Shown piece after piece: positions 1-8,906 of a stretch of 64,000 nt of DNA. How positions within the stretch are numbered: position 1 is the stretch's first letter; each line of letters opens with the position of its first letter. The notes under the pieces are model-generated. The model saw only the letters and a list, made by a program, of their open reading frames with translations, searched no databases and was not told the origin of the DNA. Origin of the DNA: an uncultured Bacteroidales bacterium. GTDB taxonomy: Bacteria > Bacteroidota > Bacteroidia > Bacteroidales > Paludibacteraceae. A program made the translations under genes and the position numbers. Location of the stretch: assembly GCA_934728255.1 (NCBI GenBank), contig CAKVEC010000006.1:74958-138957 (forward strand), given 5' to 3'.

Positions 1-1
1 A

Positions 2-2122
2 CTGGCTATCTCCGAGAGCCAGGAGCGTATGGCGGTGGTGGTGGAAGCCAAAGACCGCGAGGCGATGGAACGCCTGTGCCGGCAGGACAATATAGAGGTT
101 ACCTACGTGGCGGACGTAACGGACACGGGACGTATGCGCCAGTTCTACAAGGGCGAGATAGTGGCAGACCTGACGCGCGAGTTTATCGACAGTGCAGGTG
201 CCAAACACTATGCCGATGCCACTATCGGTAAGGTGGAGGAGCGCAACCCGTTCCGTCGCACGATAGAGGGCAAGACATTGGCGGAACGTATGGAGAACGC
301 CTTGGCAGACCCCAACGTAACCTCGCAGAAAGGACTCATAGAGGAGTTTGACGCCACTATCGGGCGCAGCACGGTGCTGATGCCTTTCGGCGGCAAGTAC
401 CAGCAGACCGAGACACAGGTGTCGGTGCAGAAACTGCCGACCGACGGCTATACGAACACCGCTTCGATAATGACTTTCGGTTACAACCCGTTCATCTCTG
501 AGTGGAGCCCGTACCACGGGGCGGCGTATGCCGTGGTGGAGGCTTGCACCAAGGCGGTGGCAGCGGGGGCGGACTACAGCCGTATGCGCTTCTCATACCA
601 GGAGTATTTTGAGCGTATGACCCACGACCCGCACACCTATGGCAAGCCGCTGTCGGCACTGCTCGGGGCATTGAAGATGCAGGTGCTGCTCGGACTGCCG
701 TCTATCGGCGGAAAGGACTCGATGTCGGGTACGTTTGAGCATATATCCGTGCCGCCGACGCTCATTGCGTTCGGTATTACCACGATGGGCGCAGACCAAG
801 TCATCTCGCCCGAACTGAAACAGGCGGGACATGCATTGTATCTCATCAAGCACACTCCCGAAAGCAACTATATGCCGTCGGTGGAGTGCCTGACCGGGAA
901 CTGGCAAAACACCACGGAGGCGATACGCAAGGGCATTGTCTGCTCGGCGTATGCCATCGGTTTCGGCGGTGTGGCGGAAGCCGTAGCGAAGATGTCGTTC
1001 GGTAACGCCCTCGGCGTGGACATACATATCGACGAAGACACCCTTTTCGACTATCAATACGGTTCTATCCTTGCGGAGACAACCGCTCCGCTTGAGATGG
1101 AGAATGCCGTGCTGCTCGGACACGTAACAGATGGCGACAGCCTGGTTATCAACGGCGAACCCCTTTCGCGTGCGGCATTGCACGAGGCATGCTGCGCACC
1201 TTATACCAAGGTCTATCCCGCAGCAGTACCTGCCAAACACCAAGCCCTCATGCCCGCGGGCGCAGGGACAGCAGCAGAGAAAAAGGCACCGCGGGTTTAC
1301 CCGGGCGTGGCGGTAGAGCATCCGTTGGTTTATATCCCCGTTTTCCCGGGTACGAACTGCGACTACGACAGTGCCAAAGCATGGCGCACGGCGGGCGCGG
1401 AGGTGGAGACCACTATTTTCCGCAACCTGACAGGCGCGGACGTGTTGGCGTCTATTGACGAGATGGTGGAGCATATCCGCTGCGCACATATACTGATGTT
1501 TGCGGGCGGTTTCTCGGCGGGCGACGAACCCGACGGAAGCGGTAAGTTCATCGCATCGGTTATCAACAACCGAAAGGTGGCTGCGGCTATCGAGTCGCTT
1601 ATCGCCCGCGGCGGACTGATACTGGGTATCTGCAACGGTTTCCAGGCATTAGTCAAGAGCGGACTGCTGCCATACGGCAAGACGGGCAGCGTAACTGCCG
1701 AGTCGCCGACGCTCTTCCGCAACGACATCAACCGCCACGTGTCGCAGATGGTAACCACTGTGGTGGCAACGACCAATAGTCCGTGGCTGAGCAATATGCA
1801 GATAGGCGATGCGCACACGGTGGCTGTGAGCCACGGCGAGGGCAAGTTCGTGGTGTCGGAGGCATTGGCAGCCGAGTTGTTCCGCAACGGTCAGGTAGCG
1901 TTCCGCTATGCCGACCCCGTAACGCTTGCACCGACAATGCAGTCGCCCGCCAACCCAAACGGTTCCTACTACGCTATCGAGGGTATCATCTCGCCCAACG
2001 GACAGATACTGGGCAAGATGGCGCACTCGGAGCGGTACGAGGACAATGTATTCAAGAATATCAGCGGGCAGAAACGCCAGACGTTGTTCGACAATGCCGT
2101 GCGCTATTTCCGCAAGAACTGA
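2..2122 (+). CDS. purL: Phosphoribosylformylglycinamidine synthase, large fused form, C-terminal part (5' end outside window)
   Basis: Converts FGAR, glutamine and ATP to FGAM, step 4 of purine synthesis, in the cytoplasm. The reading frame is already open at base 2 (LAISESQERM, a typical PurL stretch), so the first ATG at 29 is internal and the gene begins upstream of the window. The visible 706 codons hold the second half of the synthetase (GGKDSMSGTF) and, from about residue 430, a fused class-I glutaminase with the nucleophile Cys in LILGICNGFQAL and the terminal catalytic region VSHGEGKF. The synthetase-glutaminase fusion is the long PurL found in Proteobacteria and Bacteroidota, unlike the split PurL/PurQ/PurS. 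It is the first visible gene of the purine cluster; purM follows after a 139-bp gap carrying short repeats. Confidence 0.97.
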   Translation: MAISESQERMAVVVEAKDREAMERLCRQDNIEVTYVADVTDTGRMRQFYKGEIVADLTREFIDSAGAKHYADATIGKVEERNPFRRTIEGKTLAERMENALADPNVTSQKGLIEEFDATIGRSTVLMPFGGKYQQTETQVSVQKLPTDGYTNTASIMTFGYNPFISEWSPYHGAAYAVVEACTKAVAAGADYSRMRFSYQEYFERMTHDPHTYGKPLSALLGALKMQVLLGLPSIGGKDSMSGTFEHISVPPTLIAFGITTMGADQVISPELKQAGHALYLIKHTPESNYMPSVECLTGNWQNTTEAIRKGIVCSAYAIGFGGVAEAVAKMSFGNALGVDIHIDEDTLFDYQYGSILAETTAPLEMENAVLLGHVTDGDSLVINGEPLSRAALHEACCAPYTKVYPAAVPAKHQALMPAGAGTAAEKKAPRVYPGVAVEHPLVYIPVFPGTNCDYDSAKAWRTAGAEVETTIFRNLTGADVLASIDEMVEHIRCAHILMFAGGFSAGDEPDGSGKFIASVINNRKVAAAIESLIARGGLILGICNGFQALVKSGLLPYGKTGSVTAESPTLFRNDINRHVSQMVTTVVATTNSPWLSNMQIGDAHTVAVSHGEGKFVVSEALAAELFRNGQVAFRYADPVTLAPTMQSPANPNGSYYAIEGIISPNGQILGKMAHSERYEDNVFKNISGQKRQTLFDNAVRYFRKN

Positions 2123-2143
2123 CAGGTAACTTCACCGTAGTAT

Positions 2144-2177
2144 GAGTAGGTGATTAGTGGGTGATTAGTGGGTGATT
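2144..2177. repeat. 11-bp tandem repeat array (unit GATTAGTGGGT)
   Basis: About three head-to-tail copies of an 11-bp unit lie in the purL-purM gap. It belongs to the family of 11-bp-period arrays seen at many gaps in this window. Confidence 0.85.
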
Positions 2178-2220
2178 GTCGGGAGCATAAACTACTAAAC
2201 TCATTCAACTAAACTCAACA

Positions 2221-2252
2221 ACGTATAAACGAATAAACTTATAAACGTATAA
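2221..2252. repeat. 8-bp tandem repeat array (unit ACGTATAA)
   Basis: Four copies of an 8-bp unit, two exact and two with one or two changes, lie just before the purM start codon. The bases before it (ACTAAACTC-type words) are also repetitive. The array is AT-rich and could keep the ribosome-binding region unfolded, which is inference. Confidence 0.85.
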
Positions 2253-2261
2253 ACCAAAATA

Positions 2262-3293
2262 ATGGCACAACATTATGAAGCAGCAGGCGTGAACCTCGAA
2301 GCAGGATACGAGGTGGTAAGCCGCATCAAATCGCACGTTAAATCCACGGCACGCAAGGGCTCTATGGGTGGTATCGGTTCCTTTGGCGGAATGTTCGACC
2401 TAAGTGCACTCAACATCAAAGAGCCCGTTCTCGTGTCGGGTACCGACGGTGTGGGTACAAAACTGAAACTCGCTTTCGAGTTGGACAAGCACGACACAAT
2501 AGGTATCGATGCTGTGGCGATGTGTGTCAACGATGTGTTGGCACAGGGTGCTGAACCGCTTATATTCCTTGATTATGTGGCTATCGGGCATAATATCCCC
2601 GCCAAGGTAGAGGCTATCGTAGCGGGTGTGGCAGAGGGCTGCCGCCAAGCGGGGTGCGCTCTGGTAGGCGGCGAGACCGCCGAGATGCCCGGTATGTACG
2701 GCAACGGCGAGTACGACATAGCCGGTTACACCACGGGCGTGGTGGAAAAAGCCAAACTCATCGACGGCAGCAAGGTGAAGGCGGGTGATGTGCTGGTTGG
2801 TATTCCCTCCACGGGTGTACACTCCAATGGATTCAGTCTGGTGCGCAAGATTGTGGCAGACGCAGGGCTTGACTTGCGCCGCGTCTATCCGGAGTTGGAT
2901 GCCGAGAAGACGCTCGGCGAGGTATTGCTTACCCCTACGCAGATATATGTGAAACAGGTGCTGGACGTGATACACCAACTGGACGTACACGGCGTGGCAC
3001 ACATCACGGGCGGCGGTTTCGATGAGAATATCCCGCGTATCCTCGGCGAGGGGCAGGGTATCCTTATCAATGAGGGCAGTTGGACTATTCTGCCGGTGTT
3101 CCGCTGTCTGGAGCAATGGGGCAATATCCCCCACCGCGAGATGTTCAACATCTTCAATATGGGCATTGGTATGGTGCTGGCTATGGACGGGAGCGATGCG
3201 CAAGCGGCTATCGACATTCTTGCCAAGCACGGTTTGCATGCCACCGTTATCGGCAGTATTGTAGAGGGAAAGGGTGTAGAGATTAGAGGTTAG
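2262..3293 (+). CDS. purM: Phosphoribosylformylglycinamidine cyclo-ligase
   Basis: Closes the imidazole ring: FGAM plus ATP gives AIR. The 343-residue length is normal for PurM. The sequence shows the family signatures SGTDGVGTKLKLA near residue 60, GGETAEMPGMYG near residue 140, and HITGGGFDENIPRIL near residue 250. The ATG at 2262 gives MAQHYEAAGVNLEAGYE, which matches the usual N-terminus. The gene sits between purL and purN, consistent with consecutive or near-consecutive steps of the pathway. The stop is 17 bp before the purN start; that spacer holds AGAGGTTAGATGTTAG-type word repetition. Confidence 0.98.
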   Translation: MAQHYEAAGVNLEAGYEVVSRIKSHVKSTARKGSMGGIGSFGGMFDLSALNIKEPVLVSGTDGVGTKLKLAFELDKHDTIGIDAVAMCVNDVLAQGAEPLIFLDYVAIGHNIPAKVEAIVAGVAEGCRQAGCALVGGETAEMPGMYGNGEYDIAGYTTGVVEKAKLIDGSKVKAGDVLVGIPSTGVHSNGFSLVRKIVADAGLDLRRVYPELDAEKTLGEVLLTPTQIYVKQVLDVIHQLDVHGVAHITGGGFDENIPRILGEGQGILINEGSWTILPVFRCLEQWGNIPHREMFNIFNMGIGMVLAMDGSDAQAAIDILAKHGLHATVIGSIVEGKGVEIRG

Positions 3294-3310
3294 ATGTTAG
3301 AAGTTAGAGA

Positions 3311-3868
3311 ATGAAGCGTTTGGCGGTGTTTGCGAGCGGACGGGGTACCAACTTCGAAGCGATAGTGTCGGCTTGCGAAAGCGGTCGTCTCAGTGCGGAG
3401 GTGGTGCTGTTGGTTTGTGACCGCCCCGATGCGGAGGTAGTCGCACGTGCAGAGGTACACCACGTGCCGTGCTTTGCATTCTGTCCGAAAGACTATGCAG
3501 CCAAAGCCGACTACGAGCGCGAGATAGTGTCGCGTCTGCAGCAGAGTGGGGTGGAACTCATCTGTCTGGCAGGCTATATGCGGCTGCTGTCGGAGGTGCT
3601 GCTCAATGCCTACGAGGGACGTATCATCAATATCCACCCGTCGTTGCTGCCCGCTTTCAAGGGCGCACACGCCATAGAGCAAGCACTGGCGTATGGTGTG
3701 AAAGTGTACGGCGTAACCGTTCACTATGTGGACGCTTCGATGGACGGCGGGCGTATTATTGCGCAGCAGGCTATCCCCTACGAGGGCAGCGACATCACCG
3801 AGTTGGAAACACGGCTTCACGCCATAGAACACGAATTATATATTCAAACAATAAACAAACTGATATGA
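3311..3868 (+). CDS. purN: Phosphoribosylglycinamide formyltransferase, folate-dependent
   Basis: Transfers formyl from 10-formyl-tetrahydrofolate to GAR, step 3 of purine synthesis. The 185 residues show the catalytic triad of the family: Asn107 and His109 in NIHPSLLPAFKG and Asp145 in the ASMDGG loop, plus the N-terminal FASGRGTNFEAI nucleotide-binding stretch. The stop overlaps the purH start as ATGA, implying coupled translation. The formate-dependent enzyme for the same step (purT) is encoded in the same cluster, so this organism appears to have both routes. Confidence 0.97.
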   Translation: MKRLAVFASGRGTNFEAIVSACESGRLSAEVVLLVCDRPDAEVVARAEVHHVPCFAFCPKDYAAKADYEREIVSRLQQSGVELICLAGYMRLLSEVLLNAYEGRIINIHPSLLPAFKGAHAIEQALAYGVKVYGVTVHYVDASMDGGRIIAQQAIPYEGSDITELETRLHAIEHELYIQTINKLI

Positions 3869-5418
3869 GAGCATTAGTAAGCGTAAGCGACAAGACAGGA
3901 TTAGTAGAGTTCGTACAAGGCTTGCAGCAGCACTGTTGGGAGATTATCGCCACGGGCGGTACGCAACGGCTGCTGGAGGACGCGGGCATACACACCATCG
4001 GTATTTCGGAGGTAACAGGCTTCCCCGAGATATGCGACGGACGTGTCAAGACCCTCCACCCGAAAGTGCATGGTGCGCTGTTGGCACGCCGCGACGAACC
4101 ATCCCACTTGCAGGCGCTCAAAGAGAACGGTATCGAGTTCATCGATATGGTATGCGTGAACCTTTATCCGTTCCGCGAGACGATTGCCAAAGAGGGTACC
4201 ACTATGGCTGAGGCTATCGAGAAAATCGACATAGGCGGTCCGTCAATGCTGCGCTCGGCTGCCAAGAACTGGAACGATGTAACGGTCGTTTGCGACCCCG
4301 CGGACTATCAGCGTGTCTTGGCTGAAATCGCTGCCACGGGCAATACTACCCGTGAGACCCGTTTGCAGTTGTCTGCCAAAGCCTACACCCACACCGCCGA
4401 GTACGATATGTGTATCGCTACCTATATGCGCAAGGCGGCAGGGCTCAACGAGAAACTGTTCCTCGAGTACGACCTCAAGCAGAGTCTGCGCTATGGCGAG
4501 AACCCGCACCAGGACGCAAAGTTCTATGCGTCGTTGGAACCCGTGCCTTTCTCGCTGGCTACTGCCAGACAACTCAATGGCAAGGAACTCTCATACAACA
4601 ACATACAGGACGCCAATGCTGCCCTCAATATCGTGCGCGAGTTTGGCAACACGCCTTTCTGCGTAGGGCTCAAGCACATGAACCCCTGCGGTGCGGCTAT
4701 CGGCAAAGACGTGGTGGAAGCGTGGACAAAAGCCTACGAGGCGGACAAGGTGTCTATCTTCGGCGGTATCGTGGCTACCAATTGCGAATTGACCCGCGAG
4801 GCGGCGGAACTGATGAAACCTATCTTCCTCGAGATTATTATGGCTCCCAAGTTCTCGGAGGGAGCATTGGAGGTACTCTGTACCAAGAAGAACCTGCGCC
4901 TCCTCGAGGTGAATATGACTGCCGACACTGAGCAGCGTATGCAGTATGTGTCGGTCAATGGTGGTCTGCTCGCACAGCATCAGGACACTACCACCGTTAC
5001 GCTTACCAAGGATATGTGCGTTACGGAGTCCAAACCGACCGACGAACAGATGACCGACCTGCAGTTTGCATGGCGTATTGTGAAGCACGTGAAGTCGAAT
5101 GCCATCGTGGTGGTGAAGAACGGTCGCACCTACGGCGTGGGTGCCGGTCAGATGAACCGTGTCGGTTCGGCGGCTATCGCGCTCCGTCAGGCGGAGGAGA
5201 CGCTCCGGGCAGAGGGCAAGGACATCCGCAAAGAGGGGCTCGTGATGGGGTCGGACGGTTTTTTCCCCTTTGGTGACAGCGTGGAGAGTGCTGCCGAGTA
5301 CGGTATTGCGGCTATTGTCCAACCGGGCGGTAGCGTCCGCGACGAGGAGAGTATCACCGTAGCCAACAAGCACGGCATACCGATGCTTTTCACCGGAATG
5401 CGACACTTCAAACACTAA
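3865..5418 (+). CDS. purH: Bifunctional AICAR transformylase / IMP cyclohydrolase
   Basis: Catalyses the last two steps to IMP. The frame is open much further upstream, but the family start is MRALVSVSDKTG at 3865, overlapping the purN stop by four bases; this gives 517 residues, normal for PurH. The N-terminal cyclohydrolase domain (about residues 1-190) has GGTQRLLEDAGI and the KTLHPKVHGALLARR motif. The C-terminal transformylase (about 195-517) has the Lys-His pair in VGLKHMNPCG and ends with GSVRDEESI and HGIPMLFTGMRHFKH, the canonical PurH terminus. Confidence 0.98.
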   Translation: MRALVSVSDKTGLVEFVQGLQQHCWEIIATGGTQRLLEDAGIHTIGISEVTGFPEICDGRVKTLHPKVHGALLARRDEPSHLQALKENGIEFIDMVCVNLYPFRETIAKEGTTMAEAIEKIDIGGPSMLRSAAKNWNDVTVVCDPADYQRVLAEIAATGNTTRETRLQLSAKAYTHTAEYDMCIATYMRKAAGLNEKLFLEYDLKQSLRYGENPHQDAKFYASLEPVPFSLATARQLNGKELSYNNIQDANAALNIVREFGNTPFCVGLKHMNPCGAAIGKDVVEAWTKAYEADKVSIFGGIVATNCELTREAAELMKPIFLEIIMAPKFSEGALEVLCTKKNLRLLEVNMTADTEQRMQYVSVNGGLLAQHQDTTTVTLTKDMCVTESKPTDEQMTDLQFAWRIVKHVKSNAIVVVKNGRTYGVGAGQMNRVGSAAIALRQAEETLRAEGKDIRKEGLVMGSDGFFPFGDSVESAAEYGIAAIVQPGGSVRDEESITVANKHGIPMLFTGMRHFKH

Positions 5419-5424
5419 CCTATC

Positions 5425-5451
5425 AGTCCCATTAGTCCTATTAGCCCTATG
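5425..5451. repeat. 9-bp repeat array that includes the purD start codon
   Basis: Three 9-bp units (AGTCCCATT, AGTCCTATT, AGCCCTATG) run through the purH-purD spacer. The last three bases are the ATG of purD. A similar array with opposite sense lies at 21904-21934. Confidence 0.8.
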
Positions 5452-6696
5452 AAACAGGTTTTAGTAATCGGCGGTGGTGGTCGTGAGCACGCTATTGTGT
5501 ATGCGTTGAGCCGCAGTCCGCAGGTGGAGAAGATCTATTGTGCCCCCGGTAATGCGGGTATCGCCGCGCAGGCGGAGTCTGTCGCTCTCAAGGACACCGA
5601 TGTGGAGGGACTGCTGGCATTTGCCAAAGAACACCGTATTGACCTCACGGTGGTAGGACCCGAAGCCGCTTTGGCAGCGGGTGTGGTGGACGCTTTCCGT
5701 GCAGAGGGACTGCCCGTCTTCGGGCATACCAAGGCGGCGACGCAGATCGAGTCGTCGAAGGAGTTTGCCAAGCAGATCATGACCCGCTACGGCATACCTA
5801 CTGCAGGGTATCGGTCGTTCTCCAACTATGAGGAAGCCCGTGCGTATGTAGCCCAAGGAACTTTCCCCGTGGTACTCAAATACGACGGACTGGCAGCAGG
5901 CAAAGGCGTGGTGATTGCTCAAGACTATGAAGAAGCAGACCGCACTTTGCGCGATATGCTGGTCGGCGAGGAGTTCGGTAAAGGCAAGGTGGTGATAGAG
6001 GACTATCTGACAGGACCGGAGTTCTCGTTTATGTGCTTTGTGTCGGGCGAGCGGGTGTATCCTATGCCGCTGGCGCAAGACCACAAGCGGGCGTACGATG
6101 GCGACAAAGGTCCGAATACGGGCGGTATGGGTGCTTATACACCGCTGCCGTTCATCACAAGGGAGGACGAGGCGTTTGCCCTCAACCATATATTGCAGGC
6201 TACCGCTACGGGAATGGTGAAAGAGGGACTGCCCCTGTCGGGCGTGCTGTACGGCGGACTGATGAAGACCCCGCAGGGAATCAAGGTGATAGAGTTCAAT
6301 GCCCGTTTCGGCGACCCCGAGACCGAGGTGGTGCTACCGCTATTGGACAGCGATGCGTATGATGTGTTCTATGCCGTTGCTACGGGTGGCGACCTCGCCG
6401 ACGTGCGTTGGCACGAGAAAGCCACGGTGGGCGTGGTGCTGGCGTCCAAGGGCTACCCTGCGCACTACGACAAGGGTTTTCCTATCACAGGAACAGAGAA
6501 CTTTGACGGACTGATTTTCCATATGGGTACCAAGGCGGAGAACGGACAACTGTTCACCAACGGCGGACGCGTGATGATGTGTATCGCCACGGGCAAGGAC
6601 ATCGCCGAAGCGCAGCACAAAGTCTATCAGGAGATAGAAAAGATACATTGTGATAACTTGTTTTACAGAAAAGATATAGCCTATCAAGCATTATGA
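5449..6696 (+). CDS. purD: Phosphoribosylamine-glycine ligase (GAR synthetase)
   Basis: Joins phosphoribosylamine and glycine using ATP, step 2 of purine synthesis. The 415-residue protein is an ATP-grasp enzyme: an N-terminal GGGGREHAI motif, ATP-grasp region with KYDGLAAGKGVVIA near residue 145, the GDKGPNTGGMGAYTP loop near 220, and the metal-binding IEFNARFGDPETE near 285. The start codon is the last triplet of a 9-bp repeat array. The stop overlaps the folD start (ATGA), so the two are likely translationally coupled. Confidence 0.98.
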   Translation: MKQVLVIGGGGREHAIVYALSRSPQVEKIYCAPGNAGIAAQAESVALKDTDVEGLLAFAKEHRIDLTVVGPEAALAAGVVDAFRAEGLPVFGHTKAATQIESSKEFAKQIMTRYGIPTAGYRSFSNYEEARAYVAQGTFPVVLKYDGLAAGKGVVIAQDYEEADRTLRDMLVGEEFGKGKVVIEDYLTGPEFSFMCFVSGERVYPMPLAQDHKRAYDGDKGPNTGGMGAYTPLPFITREDEAFALNHILQATATGMVKEGLPLSGVLYGGLMKTPQGIKVIEFNARFGDPETEVVLPLLDSDAYDVFYAVATGGDLADVRWHEKATVGVVLASKGYPAHYDKGFPITGTENFDGLIFHMGTKAENGQLFTNGGRVMMCIATGKDIAEAQHKVYQEIEKIHCDNLFYRKDIAYQAL

Positions 6697-7580
6697 TAAT
6701 AGACGGAAAACAGATAGCCCAGTCGCTCAAAGACGAAATGCGTGAAGAAGTACTCCGACTGCGTGCAGATTATGGTCGTGCGCCCCGCTTGGAGGTCATC
6801 ATCGTAGGGAATAACCCCGCTTCGCGGTCGTATGTGCGCGGAAAAATCAAAGCCACCGAGTACTGCGGTTTTGACGGCGAACTTATTGAATTGCCCGAAG
6901 ATGTAGAGGAGGGCGTACTGCTGCAAGAGATAGACCGTCTCAACCGCGACAACGGTGTGGACGGCATACTCGTGCAACTGCCCCTGCCCAAGCATATCGA
7001 CGAGCAGAAAGTGATTGACGCTATCTCGCCCGAGAAAGATGTGGACGGTTTCCACCCAGAGAACGTGGCACGCCTGTGGCTCAATCAGGATTGTATCCTG
7101 CCCTGTACGCCGAAGGGTATTATCGTGCTTTTAGAGAAAGCAGGTGTAGAGTTTGCCGGCAAGCGGGCGGTGGTAGTAGGACGAAGCAATATCGTAGGCA
7201 AGCCTGTAGCCAAACTGCTGCTTGACAAGAACTGCACCGTTACCATAGCACATTCGCGCACGCAGAACCTGCCCGCAGTGTGCCGTGAGGCGGACATCCT
7301 TGTTGCGGCGGTAGGGCGTGCCAAGATGATTACCGCCGACTATGTCAAACAGGGGGCGGCAGTCATCGATGTGGGTATCAACCGCACCGAGGACGGGCAC
7401 CTCGTGGGCGATGTGGACTTCGATGCCGTCAAGGACATCGCAGGTTGCATCACGCCTGTCCCCGGTGGTGTAGGACCGATGACCATCACGATGCTGATGC
7501 AAAACACGATTGAGTGTTTCAAGAAAAGGCAAGACCTCCCCAACCCCTCCAAAGGAGGGGCTTGCAGAGTAAACTCATAA
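6693..7580 (+). CDS. folD: Methylenetetrahydrofolate dehydrogenase / cyclohydrolase
   Basis: Makes 10-formyl-tetrahydrofolate, the one-carbon donor used by PurN and PurH, which explains its place in the purine cluster. The 295 residues include the substrate motif SRSYVRGKIKATEYCG (Tyr and Lys of the active site near residue 50), the VDGILVQLPLP signature, the NADP loop GRSNIVGKP near 165, and TPVPGGVGPMTITML near 260. The fold should end around residue 280. The last 15 or so residues (DLPNPSKGGACRVNS) are encoded by a copy of the C-rich palindromic repeat found elsewhere in the window, so the native C-terminus has been replaced or extended. Confidence 0.97.
   Translation: MIIDGKQIAQSLKDEMREEVLRLRADYGRAPRLEVIIVGNNPASRSYVRGKIKATEYCGFDGELIELPEDVEEGVLLQEIDRLNRDNGVDGILVQLPLPKHIDEQKVIDAISPEKDVDGFHPENVARLWLNQDCILPCTPKGIIVLLEKAGVEFAGKRAVVVGRSNIVGKPVAKLLLDKNCTVTIAHSRTQNLPAVCREADILVAAVGRAKMITADYVKQGAAVIDVGINRTEDGHLVGDVDFDAVKDIAGCITPVPGGVGPMTITMLMQNTIECFKKRQDLPNPSKGGACRVNS
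7531..7568 (+). repeat. C-rich palindromic repeat copy in the 3' end of folD
   Basis: The sequence reads ACCTCCCCAACCCCTCC, AAA, GGAGGGGCTT. CCCCTCC pairs with GGAGGGG to form a short hairpin. The same element is at 17820-17850, inverted at 17885-17914, and as a variant inside hisS. Here it is translated in frame as the tail of FolD. Confidence 0.9.
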
Positions 7581-7602
7581 ACTTCTAAACCACTAAACTA
7601 CA

Positions 7603-8802
7603 ATGGCCATAGGAACTCCATTAACTCCCATTGCTACGCGGGCATTGCTGCTCGGATCAGGCGAACTTGGAAAAGAAATAACCATCGAACTGCAACGCTA
7701 CGGCGTGGAAGTGATTGCGTGCGACAAGTACGCCAATGCCCCCGCTATGCAAGTGGCACACCGAAGTCATGTCTTCAACATGCTCGACGGTGAGGCACTT
7801 CGCCGTGTGGTGGAGCAGGAACAGCCAGCACTTATTATCCCCGAGGTGGAGGCGATAGCCACGCCCACTTTGGTGGAACTTGAGAAAGAGGGCTATCGTG
7901 TTATCCCGACTGCCCATGCCGCTTTTCTGACAATGAACCGTGAGGCGATACGCCGTCTGGCAGCCGAGGAACTCGGTTTGCCTACTGCGCGGTACGAGTT
8001 TGCCGACAACCACGAGCAGTTTGTTGCTGCCGTGGAGCATATCGGTTTGCCGTGTGTGGTGAAGCCTATTATGTCCTCGTCGGGACATGGGCAGTCCACT
8101 GTTAAGGCAGAGGCGGACATTGAGCCTGCGTGGCACGTGAGCCAGGAGGGTGGTCGTGCAGGAGCAGGTCGTGTGATAGTGGAGGGGTTTGTCCGTTTCG
8201 ATTATGAGATAACGCTTCTGACCGTGCGCCATGCAGGCGGGACGCTCTTTCTGCAGCCGATAGGACACCATCAGGTGGACGGCGACTACCGCGAGTCGTG
8301 GCAGCCGCAGGCTATGTCTGCAACGGCATTGGCGCAAGCACAAGACATCGCCCGCAAGATAACCGACGCACTCGGCGGGTATGGCATCTTCGGTGTGGAG
8401 ATGTTCGTCTGCGGCGACGAGGTGATATTCTCCGAGGTCAGTCCGCGTCCGCACGATACGGGTATGGTTACGATGATTAGTCAGGATCTGTCGGAGTTCG
8501 CTCTTCATGCGCGTGCGGTGCTCGGTCTGCCGATACCCGAGGTGCGTTTCTTGGGTGCATCGGCTTCACGGGCTATTGTGATAGAGGGCGACACCAACCG
8601 TGTGTCGTTTGAAGGATTGGAGAAAGCATTGGCAGTACCGGGGGTACAAGTGCGTTTGTTCGGCAAACCGGAAGTGTGCGGACACCGCCGTTTCGGCGTG
8701 GTGTTGGCTACGGGTGAGAGCATAGAGGAAGCATTGGAACGCTCGGGCAAGGCATTGGAGGCGATACAGGTGAATATCCTGCCAAGAGAGGGTAGGGTAT
8801 GA
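7603..8802 (+). CDS. purT: Formate-dependent phosphoribosylglycinamide formyltransferase
   Basis: Formylates GAR from free formate and ATP, a folate-independent alternative to PurN. At 399 residues it has the normal length. It is an ATP-grasp protein with the N-terminal LLLGSGELGKEI motif, the lysine-containing CVVKPIMSSSGHGQS loop near residue 150, and the metal-binding SEVSPRPHDTGMVTM near 280. It starts 22 bp after folD. Two non-homologous enzymes for the same step in one cluster suggest flexible one-carbon supply, for example use of fermentation formate; that is inference. Confidence 0.97.
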   Translation: MAIGTPLTPIATRALLLGSGELGKEITIELQRYGVEVIACDKYANAPAMQVAHRSHVFNMLDGEALRRVVEQEQPALIIPEVEAIATPTLVELEKEGYRVIPTAHAAFLTMNREAIRRLAAEELGLPTARYEFADNHEQFVAAVEHIGLPCVVKPIMSSSGHGQSTVKAEADIEPAWHVSQEGGRAGAGRVIVEGFVRFDYEITLLTVRHAGGTLFLQPIGHHQVDGDYRESWQPQAMSATALAQAQDIARKITDALGGYGIFGVEMFVCGDEVIFSEVSPRPHDTGMVTMISQDLSEFALHARAVLGLPIPEVRFLGASASRAIVIEGDTNRVSFEGLEKALAVPGVQVRLFGKPEVCGHRRFGVVLATGESIEEALERSGKALEAIQVNILPREGRV

Positions 8803-8831
8803 GCAGGGTAAGGTCTCGGTATCCTCTCGGG

Positions 8832-8856
8832 AATCACCTACTAATCACCTACTCTT
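8832..8856. repeat. 11-bp tandem repeat (unit AATCACCTACT), purT-purB gap
   Basis: Two exact copies of an 11-bp unit. The unit is the reverse complement of the AGTAGGTGATT unit found before the barrel gene at 37847, so the same word occurs in both orientations. Confidence 0.85.
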
Positions 8857-8906
8857 GATAGTATGAGAATAGTACATTACACTAAGAATATAATAAACCC
8901 AAAATA

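Noticed and set aside
1131..1458. Short plus-strand frames inside purL
   Set aside because: Out-of-frame shadows of the purL coding sequence.
3469..3864. N-terminal extension of PurH
   Set aside because: The extension overlaps purN in another frame. PurH homologues begin at MRALVSVSDKTG.
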